Shown piece by piece: positions 8,349 to 16,650 of a stretch of DNA of 35,286 nt. Numbering within the stretch: the first letter of the stretch is position 1; every line of letters starts with the position of its first letter. Location: NCBI GenBank assembly GCA_002407935.1, contig DHPU01000084.1, positions 1 through 35,286 of the forward strand, given 5' to 3'. Both the position numbers and the translations under genes were made by a program. Source of the stretch: Peptococcaceae bacterium UBA5356 (GTDB lineage Bacteria > Bacillota > Peptococcia > DRI-13 > DTU073). The notes beneath the pieces are model-generated. The model searched no databases, was not told where the DNA came from, and worked only from the letters and a program-made list of their open reading frames with translations.

Positions 8349-8356
8349 TTAATTAG

Positions 8357-9559
8357 TTATCTTATTCCTTTTTCCGCTTTTTTTATTTGTTCCCAGTTTT
8401 TTAAGACATCAGCTGTGTTCTTTACCACTACTTCTCCAAAAACATGAGGATGCCGGCGCACCATTTTCTTAGTAATTTCCTGCACCACATCATTGAGGCT
8501 AAAATCGCCCCTTTGCTCCGCCAAAGCCGCATGAAAAACCACTTGCAGCAATACATCACCCAGTTCTTCTTTTAAATTATTCATATCCTCGCTATCGATC
8601 GCTTCAAGAACCTCATATGTCTCTTCAAGCAAACAAGACTTCAGCGTAAAATGAGTTTGTTCTTTATCCCAAGGGCACCCCTCCGGGCCAAGCAGTCTCT
8701 CTAAAACAGCTGTCAACGGATCCAAAGGGTATCTGCAAAGGTGCGTATCCTGCACAGCCTGTGCAGCCTGTGTAGCCTGTATATCTTGCGTCTCCTGCCT
8801 TATATCTTGCCTTAGTTCCTGCTGAGCCTTTTGGGGATTCAAGGGCGGCACATAAACTGAGGTTAAATGATCAAACCAAGTTAAATGATCCAACTCACTT
8901 AACTGCACCTCCACCTTTTGTTCCTGCTTCGGAATTCCCGCCGCCCTAATAACCATTACCAAATGTTCCGGCGGATATACTTCCAGCAAAGTAAGCTTTA
9001 ATTCCGAAGAAATAAAACGATTATATACCTGGGTAAAAATCTGATGATGAGACAGATATAATTCTTCCTTCCCAAAATCTAACGCATCTAAAATCGTAAA
9101 CCCACTCGTTAAATCAACTTTTAAAAGATTAAGAAGGCTGTCCACAAAACTCATCCCCGCTAAGATGGTCACCTTTACCCCCGCTTCCGCACCGGCTCTC
9201 TCCAGTAATAACTTTACTGTCGTTTCCCCCACCAAAGGATGTCCGGGTACAGCATACACCAGGCGATTAAGCGAAGCATCACTCTTCATCTTTGAAAAAA
9301 GGGCCTCCACAATACTCTCGTACACCCCGGCAAAATCAGCTTTTTCTTCATAAAGATTATCGAAGGTTTGAAATTTAATCCCTCGCGCTGCTAATTCCTC
9401 TACAACAGGATGTTTAGCCGTACGTAAATAAACCGGATTACCTTCTCTCAACGCCTGCCAAACGCCCAGCGAAAGCTGAGCAAAACTACCGGGACCTAAG
9501 CCCACAACCAGAATCTCTTGCAAAAGACCATCCCCTTCAAAAAACTCTCTAATAATCAT
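8357..9559 (-). CDS. mazG: YabN-type fusion: tetrapyrrole methylase domain plus single MazG domain
   Basis: Residues about 15-235 form a SAM-dependent tetrapyrrole methylase-like domain (ILVVGLGPGSFAQLSLG, AVPGHPLVGETTVKLL). Residues about 285-400 are one MazG NTP pyrophosphohydrolase domain with GPEGCPWDKEQTH and the metal-binding pattern EETYEVLEAI then EELGDVLLQVV. MazG hydrolyses NTPs or dNTPs to NMP and pyrophosphate. B. subtilis YabN has about 489 residues and two MazG halves; this one has 400 and stops after the first, so the C-terminal half is missing. The linker is Gln/Asp/Ala-rich and encoded by a 9-nt repeat. ATG 9559 has a GAGGG site; an internal TTG at residue 13 with its own GAAGGGG is an alternative start. 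Confidence 0.88.
   Translation of the reverse strand: MIIREFFEGDGLLQEILVVGLGPGSFAQLSLGVWQALREGNPVYLRTAKHPVVEELAARGIKFQTFDNLYEEKADFAGVYESIVEALFSKMKSDASLNRLVYAVPGHPLVGETTVKLLLERAGAEAGVKVTILAGMSFVDSLLNLLKVDLTSGFTILDALDFGKEELYLSHHQIFTQVYNRFISSELKLTLLEVYPPEHLVMVIRAAGIPKQEQKVEVQLSELDHLTWFDHLTSVYVPPLNPQKAQQELRQDIRQETQDIQATQAAQAVQDTHLCRYPLDPLTAVLERLLGPEGCPWDKEQTHFTLKSCLLEETYEVLEAIDSEDMNNLKEELGDVLLQVVFHAALAEQRGDFSLNDVVQEITKKMVRRHPHVFGEVVVKNTADVLKNWEQIKKAEKGIR
8755..8781. repeat. 9-nt repeat in the mazG linker
   Basis: Three consecutive 9-mers (cagcctgtg, cagcctgtg, tagcctgta) lie in the part of mazG that encodes the Gln/Ala-rich linker between the methylase and MazG domains. Related cctg/cttg steps continue to about 8815. 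This suggests slippage expansion in a region under little constraint. Confidence 0.65.
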
Positions 9560-9663
9560 ACCATAATACCCTCGTCCAATTAAATAAGCTCAACAAAAAC
9601 AAATAAGGTGGCTTTTTCAACCACCTTCAAACAAAATTTGTTCTTACCGTAACTCTTTCTTTT

Positions 9664-10221
9664 TTATTGCTCCATTTGTTTAGCTAAGAAAGAAGCCGCA
9701 GTTTCAGCTAACTTCATTTCTAAATCCGTAAACTTTGCATTAGGCTCTTTAGACAAAATAATTACCGCCCCAATCGGGTCTCCCTCGGCGATAATCGGCG
9801 CAATTACCTCCGCCGTATATTTGCATTCGCCTTCATCGGTTGAACAAATGGCACAATAAGGATGCTCTCCACTTTGATTAACTAAAACAGGTTTCCTTTC
9901 ATCCATCACTTTTTCTACAGCCTGCCCAATTGCTTTATTCAAAAATTCCTTCTTGGCCCCACCTGCTACAGCAATAATTTGATCTCTGTCGGCAATACAA
10001 ACAATATGCCCAAGTGCCTCAAAAAGAGAGTCAGCATATTCCTTCGCAAAATCACCTAATTCCCCAATCGGAGAATACTTTTTCAGAATTACTTCTCCTT
10101 CTCTATCTACAAAAATCTCCAAAGGATCACCTTCACGGATTCTAAGGGTTCTGCGGATTTCTTTCGGAATAACTACCCTTCCAAGATCATCAATCCTACG
10201 TACAATACCTGTTGCTTTCAT
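9664..10221 (-). CDS. spoVT: Stage V sporulation transcription factor SpoVT
   Basis: This 185-residue regulator has an N-terminal AbrB-type swapped-hairpin DNA-binding domain (residues 1-50, MKATGIVRRIDDLGRVVIPK) and a C-terminal GAF-like domain (about 55-183). It tunes sigma-G forespore genes and spore germination properties. The length is close to the usual 178. Three cysteines lie close together at about 122-132 (CAICSTDEGEC); I do not know if they bind a ligand. The ATG has an AAGGTGA ribosome binding site. A sigma-G-type promoter lies at 10268-10297. Confidence 0.95.
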   Translation of the reverse strand: MKATGIVRRIDDLGRVVIPKEIRRTLRIREGDPLEIFVDREGEVILKKYSPIGELGDFAKEYADSLFEALGHIVCIADRDQIIAVAGGAKKEFLNKAIGQAVEKVMDERKPVLVNQSGEHPYCAICSTDEGECKYTAEVIAPIIAEGDPIGAVIILSKEPNAKFTDLEMKLAETAASFLAKQMEQ

Positions 10222-10267
10222 CCGGTCACCTTCTTTCCTTTCAGGTAATTTAGGGAAGCTTTAGTGA

Positions 10268-10297
10268 TAGTATATATCTTTAACTATTTATTTATTC
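10268..10297 (-). promoter_or_regulatory. Sigma-G-type promoter for spoVT
   Basis: On the minus strand GAATA (10297-10293) is followed after 18 nt by TATACTA (10274-10268). The sigma-G pattern is GHATR, 17-18 nt, CATWHTA, so only the first base of the -10 differs. It lies 47 nt before the spoVT ATG, and spoVT is a sigma-G gene in B. subtilis. Confidence 0.6.
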
Positions 10298-10318
10298 TTT
10301 TTTCCACAAATACAGTTT

Positions 10319-11014
10319 TTATGTACAAACCCTCCTTATAATACCCATCGGAGTTTGTTGATTACTCTGTCCCAAAGGGTTGTCCTTTAAAATTTCGCAT
10401 AACGTTTCTCTCTCATAGGTACTATTATCAGACAATCCCAAAATATTTACCCCAAAATCATTGCTGTCTACAATTGCTACCTTAATCTTAAATTTATCGG
10501 CTATCTCCTGGCTTATTTCTTGTGGATTATTGGGAATTAAAACAACATATTCATTGTACGGTGCCAACGTATACTCACAAGGTCCGTCTATCCCTCTTGC
10601 TTTTTCACCTGCTACATAATAAAACCAACCTCTTTTTTTAAAAAGCTTCCCCCAAGCACCTACAAAGGTAGCAAATAAGATCCTTACAGTACCGCACTCC
10701 CGAAAAGCCATCTCCATTGTCTCCGGCATTCCTAAACCAATACCACTTGGAGTTTTGGTTACAAATCCCGCTAAAAATATTGCTAGTTTCCTCGGTCTGA
10801 TATCTTTAATAGGAATTGCCCGTTTTTGGGTACATGCCACCATCTTTTCGGAAATAAACAACAAATCATTTTCCTGATAATTATCTAAGACATATTTCTC
10901 TACTACATCCATTAAATCATCCTGATCCGTAATAACATGTGTTTTTATCGCAAATCTACTGTGTCTTGTCCCGTTAACGGTTATTATCTCGTCTTTGTCT
11001 TTATTAACGTACAT
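10319..11014 (-). CDS. F420-0:gamma-glutamyl ligase-like protein
   Basis: This 231-residue protein resembles the CofE/FbiB ligase fold (COG1478-type). Features are an early beta segment with an IKTHVITDQDDL stretch, NDLLFISEKMVACTQKRA, a glycine-rich PSGIGLGMPETMEMA, and a late IVDSNDFGVNILG, where the true ligases hold nucleotide and metal. CofE adds glutamate to coenzyme F420-0. No other F420 gene is in the window, and many Firmicutes carry such homologues without known F420, so the substrate is open. The ATG has a GGAGG site. A sigma-A-like promoter lies upstream, and the gene lies between the prsA-like gene and spoVT, which is not part of the Bacillus order. Confidence 0.72.
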   Translation of the reverse strand: MYVNKDKDEIITVNGTRHSRFAIKTHVITDQDDLMDVVEKYVLDNYQENDLLFISEKMVACTQKRAIPIKDIRPRKLAIFLAGFVTKTPSGIGLGMPETMEMAFRECGTVRILFATFVGAWGKLFKKRGWFYYVAGEKARGIDGPCEYTLAPYNEYVVLIPNNPQEISQEIADKFKIKVAIVDSNDFGVNILGLSDNSTYERETLCEILKDNPLGQSNQQTPMGIIRRVCT

Positions 11015-11053
11015 CTCTTTCCTCCAAAAAATAATATAGTATTCTTATCTACA

Positions 11054-11081
11054 ATTGTACCCTTTTTGAGGCTTTTATCAA
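11054..11081 (-). promoter_or_regulatory. Sigma-A-type promoter before the F420-ligase-like gene
   Basis: On the minus strand TTGATA (11081-11076), 16 nt, TACAAT (11059-11054): five of six matches in both boxes. It sits 40 nt before the ATG at 11014 and after the prsA terminator, so the ligase-like gene can be transcribed on its own. Confidence 0.6.
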
Positions 11082-11158
11082 CAAGAATATAATATTTCTA
11101 CTCTTATCTATTATATTTATCGCCAAATAGCATTATGCTTTTTAGATTAATTAGGCAT

Positions 11159-11183
11159 AAAAAAGTGCCGATAAAATCGGCAC
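11159..11183 (-). terminator. Terminator after the prsA-like gene
   Basis: The arms 11165-11172 and 11176-11183 (gtgccgat / atcggcac) form a perfect 8-bp stem with a 3-nt loop. Six T follow on the minus strand. It ends the mfd-prsA transcript about 40 nt past the stop. Confidence 0.85.
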
Positions 11184-11221
11184 AAAGTGCGATGCTGATT
11201 ACCTATCCTTATTAACTTAAC

Positions 11222-12256
11222 CTACTCGATACCCGGCTCTAATCCTTCCTCATCCGCATCTATACCTGCATCTGGATCTATATCTCCGTCCCCTAATCCT
11301 TCCCCATTTAGCTCTTCTCCCTCAGCTGCCGAGAGCTTTCTTTCTATTTTGGCCTGTTCCATCAGTTCACTTACATAAGCCCCGAATTTCGCATTTTTTT
11401 CTTCAAGCAGTAACTTATCTTCGATCCGTTGTTTAACCTCATCAAAAGTCAGCTGTTTCTCTTCTTCTCTGCCTTCCAGCTTAATAATATGATACCCATG
11501 GGTAGTCTTTACCGGTGTCTTGGTATATTCTCCGACCTTTTTTATGGCAAAAGCCGCATCCTTAAATTCATCCACAAAATTAGCATCCTTCGTGAAATAA
11601 TCATAAAGTCCCTCGTTTTGCTTAGCAGCAGGATCAATAGATTTTTCCTTAACTAACTTAACAAAATCCTCCCCTTTATTTAAGGCAGCAAGAATATCTT
11701 GAGCCTCTGCCTCGGTTTTAACTAAAATATGCCGTACCTTCACTTGCTCCGGTACTTTAAATTCCTCCGGGTCTTCATTATAATATTCCTGGGCATCTCC
11801 TGTTCCCTTGGTAATATCCTTGGTTTTTTCTTTAAAAAGTTTTTCTATCAACATACTTTTATAAATCATCTCTTTAAGATCTTTCTCTGATAATTTATAT
11901 TTGTTAAGATACTCCTGATAATTCTTCTCGCTACTAAAATTTTCCTTGGCCTTTTTCATTTCCTCCTTTAAGGCGTTCTTATCATAAGAAACCTTCTCCT
12001 TTTTGGCAGCCTGCAAAATTACTGTTTCCTGAATCATCGTTTCCAGCACCTGTCCCTGCAAAAAAGACTTAATATTCTCCCCCTCTTCGCTATTTAAATC
12101 ATAACCATAAAATGCGGCCATTTGTTCTAATCTGGTATTAAGCTTTTCTTCCGTGATTTTCTCCCCATTGATCGTCGCCACAACCTTACTTCCACAACCA
12201 GTAACCAAGAAAACAAAAACAAGCATATACGTAATCAATTTTAATCTTTTTTTCAT
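11222..12256 (-). CDS. prsA: PrsA-type parvulin peptidyl-prolyl isomerase, lipoprotein
   Basis: This 344-residue protein has a lipoprotein signal peptide (Cys21 in a VTGC lipobox) and a SurA/PrsA-type helical N-terminal region (about 27-160). The parvulin PPIC domain is at about 170-265, with VRHILVKTEAEAQDIL, the FVDEFKDAAF segment and THGYHIIKLEGR near its end. PrsA-type foldases sit on the outer face of the membrane and help exported proteins fold. The tail after about 315 is strongly acidic (Asp/Glu/Gly). The ATG has a perfect GGAGG site. It follows mfd by 40 nt and so is probably in its operon; the pairing with mfd is frequent in Clostridia. Confidence 0.88.
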   Translation of the reverse strand: MKKRLKLITYMLVFVFLVTGCGSKVVATINGEKITEEKLNTRLEQMAAFYGYDLNSEEGENIKSFLQGQVLETMIQETVILQAAKKEKVSYDKNALKEEMKKAKENFSSEKNYQEYLNKYKLSEKDLKEMIYKSMLIEKLFKEKTKDITKGTGDAQEYYNEDPEEFKVPEQVKVRHILVKTEAEAQDILAALNKGEDFVKLVKEKSIDPAAKQNEGLYDYFTKDANFVDEFKDAAFAIKKVGEYTKTPVKTTHGYHIIKLEGREEEKQLTFDEVKQRIEDKLLLEEKNAKFGAYVSELMEQAKIERKLSAAEGEELNGEGLGDGDIDPDAGIDADEEGLEPGIE

Positions 12257-12296
12257 CTAATTACCTCCACTTTTTTATTTCTCTAAACACCGCTTA

Positions 12297-15200
12297 TTAT
12301 ACCAGATTTTTATCTTCAAGAGCAAGAGCGGATATCTCCATGACAATTTTCTCTAGAAAGTCCAACATCTGTTCTTGATTTAAATTTTTAATATTCACGA
12401 TCACCTCCAGTCCGGAAGAAACATTGAAGCTGATTTGTCTTCGATAACGCCTCGCCAGATCCATTAATTTATTGCCTGTTAAGCCATGGTCATCCTCTAT
12501 TTTTAATTTAATCAGCTCTTTTTCCTGCACAATGGAGATCACCTTACTCGATGCCGCCACTAATTTAACCGCCGCAATCTTCAACAAATTAATTAAAACA
12601 GCGGGAGGCTCCCCAAAACGATCTTTTAATTCTTCTGCCAACTGCTGTAATTCCTCTTTCCTTTTCACAGCATTAATCCGCTGATAAAAATCAATTTTAG
12701 TGCTATTCTCACTAATATATTCTTGCGGAATAAAGGCTTTAACCTGAATATCGATCGTCACCGTTTTCTCCTCAGTTACCTCTTCTCCTTTCGCCTCCCT
12801 TACCGCTTCCTCCAACATCCGACAATATAAATCAAACCCCACTGCCGCAATTTGCCCACTTTGTTCAGCTCCAAGAATATTCCCGGCACCCCTGATTTCT
12901 AAATCACGCATCGCAATTTTAAAACCCGAGCCTAATTCTGTAAATTCTCTAATGGCATTAAGCCGTTTCTCCGCTATTTCAGAGAGCACCTTATCCTTTT
13001 TATAAGTCAAATAAGCATAGGCAACTCGATTAGAACGACCTACCCGTCCCCTCAACTGATAAAGCTGTGAAAGCCCCAATTTATCGGCCTCATCAATAAG
13101 CAAAGTATTAACATTAGGAATATCGAGACCAGACTCAATAATCGTTGTACAGACCAAAATATCAAGAAGGCCCTCCATGAAATCCAGCATCACATTCTCC
13201 AACTGAACTTCCGTCATTTGCCCATGAGCTATCCCAACTCGCGCCTCTGGTACAAGCTCCTGTATTTCCAAAGAAACCTTTCCAATATTCTCGACACGAT
13301 TATGTACATAGTAAACCTGACCCCCACGTCCCATTTCTCTTCTAATCGCCTCCTTGGCTAATTGAGGACTATACTCCACAACAAAGGTTTGCACAGGATA
13401 GCGGTCTTCAGGAGGAGTCTCAATCACACTCATATCTCTAACCCCCGTCAGCGACATTTGTAGCGTCCTCGGAATCGGAGTAGCGGTAAGCGTAAGTACA
13501 TCAACCGTCTTCCTTAATTTTTTTAATTTTTCCTTATGCATAACGCCAAAACGCTGTTCCTCATCAATAATTAAAAGTCCCAAATTCTTTAAAGCAATAT
13601 CCTTCGATAAAAGACGGTGTGTCCCAATAATAATATCGATCTTGCCCTGCTCTAAATTCTTGATAATCTCTTTCTGCTCTTTAGCAGAACGAAACCGACT
13701 CAAAACATCTACTATTACCGGGAACCCTTCAAACCTTTCCCGAAACGTATTATAATGCTGCTGCGCCAATACCGTAGTAGGCACCAAAACAGCAGTCTGT
13801 TTCCCATCCAAAGCAGCTTTAAAAGCCGCCCGAATCGCTACCTCGGTTTTTCCATATCCCACATCTCCACAAAGTAACCTATCCATAGATCGTGCTTTTT
13901 CCATATCCCGCTTTACTTCTCGAATTGATTTAAGTTGATCTTCCGTTTCCTCATAGGGAAAAGCATCTTCAAATTCCATCTGCCAAGGTGTATCAACAGG
14001 GAAAGCATAACCAGGCTGTGACTCTCTCACCGCATAAAGAATTAATAACTCTTGCGCCAGATCTCGAACACTACCTTTAACCTTACTTTTTACCTTATTC
14101 CATTCATTTCCTCCCAATCTGGATAATTTGGGAGTCAGCCCCTCCTGATAAGAATACTTTTGTAAAAAGCCGACCTGATCCGTAGGCACATAAAGCTTAT
14201 CTTCGCCTTGGTATTTAATCACTAAATAATCTTTTTCCGAATCTCCGACAACCAGTTTTTCAATCCCCGTATACCGTCCAATTCCATGATTAAGATGAAC
14301 AACATAATCTCCCACCTTCAAATCTTCTAGGACAGTAATTTTCTTCCCTTCCTGAAACATACGGCGCGGCATTCTTTTCTTAGGCTGATTATAAAGCTCA
14401 TGCTCCGTAAATACTACCAGCCTCCAAGAAGTTAACTCAAACCCACTTGTCAGATGTCCTTTCGTTATATATACCGTCCCTCCCTGGGGGTCAAAAGGCT
14501 CTTCCAGATATGTCGTCTCTACCTGTAGGTCACGCAAGCCCTGCCTTAACCGTTCTCCTCTTTCACGCGAATTAACCAGAATAACCGCTGTATACTTCTG
14601 CCTTTTTAGCTCCTTCAATTCATCCGCCAAAAGACGAGTCTTCCCCATAAATAAACTAGTCGTCTTCGCTAAAATGCCTACTAAATTTACAGGTTCCACC
14701 TCAGACGGCTTTTTCGGAAGTAACGAGAAAAAAACCACCTTCATCTTCCTAAAAATATCCCACATCTCTTCCCAATTAAGATAATTATCTACCTGTCCCG
14801 GTAAAACCTTACCTTTTTCTAAAAGAGCTAGATATGTTTCTTGGATTTCCTTTTCCCTGCCCTGACTGCTTTCCCTTTGCCGACCAGGCTCATCAAAAAT
14901 CACCAGCGGTTTTTCGGAGAAATAGTCAAACAAAGTATATTTTTTCTTGGTAAAATACGGTAAGAGCTGTTCATACCCCGGAAAATACTGCTCATAAAGA
15001 ATAAACTCTTCAATTTGTTTTATTTTTTCTGAAAAATGATCATATGCTTCCCTCTTACCTCTTTTTTCTAATCTTTTTAAAACTTCCTTTTCCTCATGCT
15101 TAATTTTTTGCAAGGCCCGCTCTTTATCCAAGCTCCAAAAAAAGAACTCCGTAGCCGGCAATAAAGACACTTCTTCAACCCGACACAATGACCGCTGGTT

Positions 15201-15833
15201 TTCCACCGAAAATACCCGGATAGATTCTATCTCATCATCAAAAAACTCAATCCGGAGCGGATTTTCTACCGTAGGTGGAAAAATATCCAAAATTCCGCCT
15301 CGTAGTGAAAACTGTCCCTTATCTTCCACTCGATCCAATCCCTGATAACCCACAGCGACAAGATGAGTTAGCAGCTCTTCTGGCTTTACCCTTTGTCCTA
15401 CCTGCAAATTTAATACTGCCTTCTGAAATATTTCCGGCGGGATTAAACTTTTGTTTAACGCTTCCAACGTTGTAACAATCACCTTTGTTCTTCCTGTAAA
15501 GAGCCCCTCCATTACTTCCAAACGTTTACGCCGTGTTTCATGACTTTGGGCCAACACCTCAAAAGGGATCGAATCTAGGGAAGGAAAAAATTGGACAGCA
15601 TTGGCCGGAAGTAAATTGACTAAATCATCAAAAACTTCTTTTCCCCTCACTGGAGATTCAACAAGATACAACAGAGGCTGCTTACTAATCTTCATTAGCA
15701 AAGCCGCCAGCACACTTTTCTGAGAACCCGTTACTCCATAAAGAAGATTAAAGCTGGCCTTCTTAACTTGCTCTTGCAAGAAAACATATTCTTTTCCGTT
15801 TTTTAAATAATTCAATACTGATTGCAAAGACAT
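12297..15833 (-). CDS. mfd: Transcription-repair coupling factor Mfd
   Basis: At 1178 residues this is full length. The N-terminal part is the UvrB-like damage-recognition region. An RNA polymerase-interacting domain at about 500-560 carries DYVVHLNHGIGRYTGIEKL. The RecG-like translocase follows, with Walker A GDVGYGKTEVA near 652, the DEEQ box near 755 (LLIIDEEQRFGV) and helicase motifs TATPIPRTL and QLRGRVGRS. The C-terminal TRCF domain is at about 1020-1115. Mfd removes stalled RNA polymerase and recruits UvrA. The ATG has a GAGAGGA site 8 nt upstream. It lies between fin and the prsA-like gene. Confidence 0.98.
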   Translation of the reverse strand: MSLQSVLNYLKNGKEYVFLQEQVKKASFNLLYGVTGSQKSVLAALLMKISKQPLLYLVESPVRGKEVFDDLVNLLPANAVQFFPSLDSIPFEVLAQSHETRRKRLEVMEGLFTGRTKVIVTTLEALNKSLIPPEIFQKAVLNLQVGQRVKPEELLTHLVAVGYQGLDRVEDKGQFSLRGGILDIFPPTVENPLRIEFFDDEIESIRVFSVENQRSLCRVEEVSLLPATEFFFWSLDKERALQKIKHEEKEVLKRLEKRGKREAYDHFSEKIKQIEEFILYEQYFPGYEQLLPYFTKKKYTLFDYFSEKPLVIFDEPGRQRESSQGREKEIQETYLALLEKGKVLPGQVDNYLNWEEMWDIFRKMKVVFFSLLPKKPSEVEPVNLVGILAKTTSLFMGKTRLLADELKELKRQKYTAVILVNSRERGERLRQGLRDLQVETTYLEEPFDPQGGTVYITKGHLTSGFELTSWRLVVFTEHELYNQPKKRMPRRMFQEGKKITVLEDLKVGDYVVHLNHGIGRYTGIEKLVVGDSEKDYLVIKYQGEDKLYVPTDQVGFLQKYSYQEGLTPKLSRLGGNEWNKVKSKVKGSVRDLAQELLILYAVRESQPGYAFPVDTPWQMEFEDAFPYEETEDQLKSIREVKRDMEKARSMDRLLCGDVGYGKTEVAIRAAFKAALDGKQTAVLVPTTVLAQQHYNTFRERFEGFPVIVDVLSRFRSAKEQKEIIKNLEQGKIDIIIGTHRLLSKDIALKNLGLLIIDEEQRFGVMHKEKLKKLRKTVDVLTLTATPIPRTLQMSLTGVRDMSVIETPPEDRYPVQTFVVEYSPQLAKEAIRREMGRGGQVYYVHNRVENIGKVSLEIQELVPEARVGIAHGQMTEVQLENVMLDFMEGLLDILVCTTIIESGLDIPNVNTLLIDEADKLGLSQLYQLRGRVGRSNRVAYAYLTYKKDKVLSEIAEKRLNAIREFTELGSGFKIAMRDLEIRGAGNILGAEQSGQIAAVGFDLYCRMLEEAVREAKGEEVTEEKTVTIDIQVKAFIPQEYISENSTKIDFYQRINAVKRKEELQQLAEELKDRFGEPPAVLINLLKIAAVKLVAASSKVISIVQEKELIKLKIEDDHGLTGNKLMDLARRYRRQISFNVSSGLEVIVNIKNLNQEQMLDFLEKIVMEISALALEDKNLV

Positions 15834-15857
15834 CTTCTTTTCCTCTCATGTTAAATA

Positions 15858-15881
15858 GTGGGCGTCAGCTCTGACCCCCAC
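15858..15881. repeat. GC-rich hairpin between fin and mfd
   Basis: The arms 15858-15868 and 15871-15881 pair at ten of eleven positions with one C-C mismatch. The core reads ggtcagagctgac on the minus strand. No T-run follows on either side, so it is not a standard terminator. It resembles short GGGGTCAG-type palindromes that are dispersed in many genomes, but a single copy here cannot show that. Confidence 0.5.
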
Positions 15882-15955
15882 ACCGCTTTATGCTTTTTTC
15901 CCTTACAAATAAACTAATCTACTGCCTATATAATATACTATCAAATAATATTATT

Positions 15956-15987
15956 CATGCATATCTAATGCATATTTAATGCATATT
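15956..15987. repeat. Three ATATGCAT repeats at the 3' end of fin
   Basis: Three copies of ATATGCAT at a 10-nt period, with TTA or TTAG-like spacers, start within the last codons of fin (Asn-Met-His-stop) and continue past the stop. Each repeat supplies another in-frame or shifted TAA/TAG. It looks like a small slippage duplication of the gene end. Confidence 0.65.
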
Positions 15988-16188
15988 ATTGAAATTAACT
16001 TTTTCCCTATAACAAGCATCACAAATCGCTTTTACTGTTCCGGTCTGTTGCACAAAGTCAAGACTAAGCAGCTCCTGTTTTTCATCCTGAGTAAGTGTAT
16101 CAAAACCTAACATCGTTTCATCCCAACTTTGCAATTCAATCTCACCAATATAACTATGACATTCATTGCAAATATAAATAAACCGCAT
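15976..16188 (-). CDS. fin: Anti-sigma-F factor Fin (YabK)
   Basis: This 70-residue protein has two zinc-binding CxxC pairs: CNECHSYIGEIE at residues 7-10 and CDACYREK near the C-terminus. It also has the Fin pattern GFDTLTQDEKQELL. Fin is made in the forespore and blocks sigma-F so that sigma-G can take over. The ATG at 16188 lies 7 nt after GGGGAGG; the TTG one codon earlier is possible but its spacing is short. It sits between pth and mfd as in B. subtilis, with a PrsW-like gene inserted. Confidence 0.9.
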   Translation of the reverse strand: MRFIYICNECHSYIGEIELQSWDETMLGFDTLTQDEKQELLSLDFVQQTGTVKAICDACYREKVNFNNMH

Positions 16189-16206
16189 CAATAAACCTCC
16201 CCTGGC

Positions 16207-16590
16207 CTATTTCCAAAGCCGCACCATCACATAATTCCAAAAAACATGAAGGACACCAGCACAAAACAAACCAACTAACCAGGAAGAAGTTTGCTCATAA
16301 AGAACAACTGTAACCCACCCATAAAACCAATGACTCATAATACTAAAAAAACCAGCCAACATTCCCCAACGTGGTGAAGCTAAATAATCATGAAAAGCCT
16401 CTACCAAGCCAAAAAAACCATGTGTCAAAATAAGACTCGCACCGCTAAAAATTGCCATGCTCGTTTTAATTACTTCCTCCAGCCAAGGGATAACCCAGAT
16501 AATGGCCGCCTCGCCTAAATATTTCACCACGAACCGATTCATAACCCAGGCTACCCCGGCAGCTAAAAGACCTGCCCACCCATAAGACAT
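16207..16590 (-). CDS. Small PrsW-like multipass membrane protein
   Basis: This 127-residue, very hydrophobic protein has about four membrane segments. It shows, in order, the marks of the PrsW glutamic-type intramembrane protease family: an E-E-x-x-K motif (LEEVIK, about 38-43), a G-L-V-E-A-F-H segment (about 61-67), a conserved His in SHWFYG (about 86-91) and a C-terminal HVFWNYVMV. PrsW of B. subtilis (218 residues) cleaves the anti-sigma factor RsiW. This protein is much shorter, so it is a minimal version or a relative. It lies 18 nt upstream of fin, suggesting co-expression in the forespore. The ribosome binding site (AAAGG) is modest. Function is inferred only. Confidence 0.62.
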   Translation of the reverse strand: MSYGWAGLLAAGVAWVMNRFVVKYLGEAAIIWVIPWLEEVIKTSMAIFSGASLILTHGFFGLVEAFHDYLASPRWGMLAGFFSIMSHWFYGWVTVVLYEQTSSWLVGLFCAGVLHVFWNYVMVRLWK

Positions 16591-16650
16591 TTAAGACCTT
16601 TTTCCCTCCCGGCTATCCTTAAAAACTAGTATCTCCGCGCCGGGTCATCC

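Noticed and set aside
15956..15987. CRISPR-like or iteron array
   Set aside because: Only three short AT-rich units with 2-nt spacers; too small for an array or origin.
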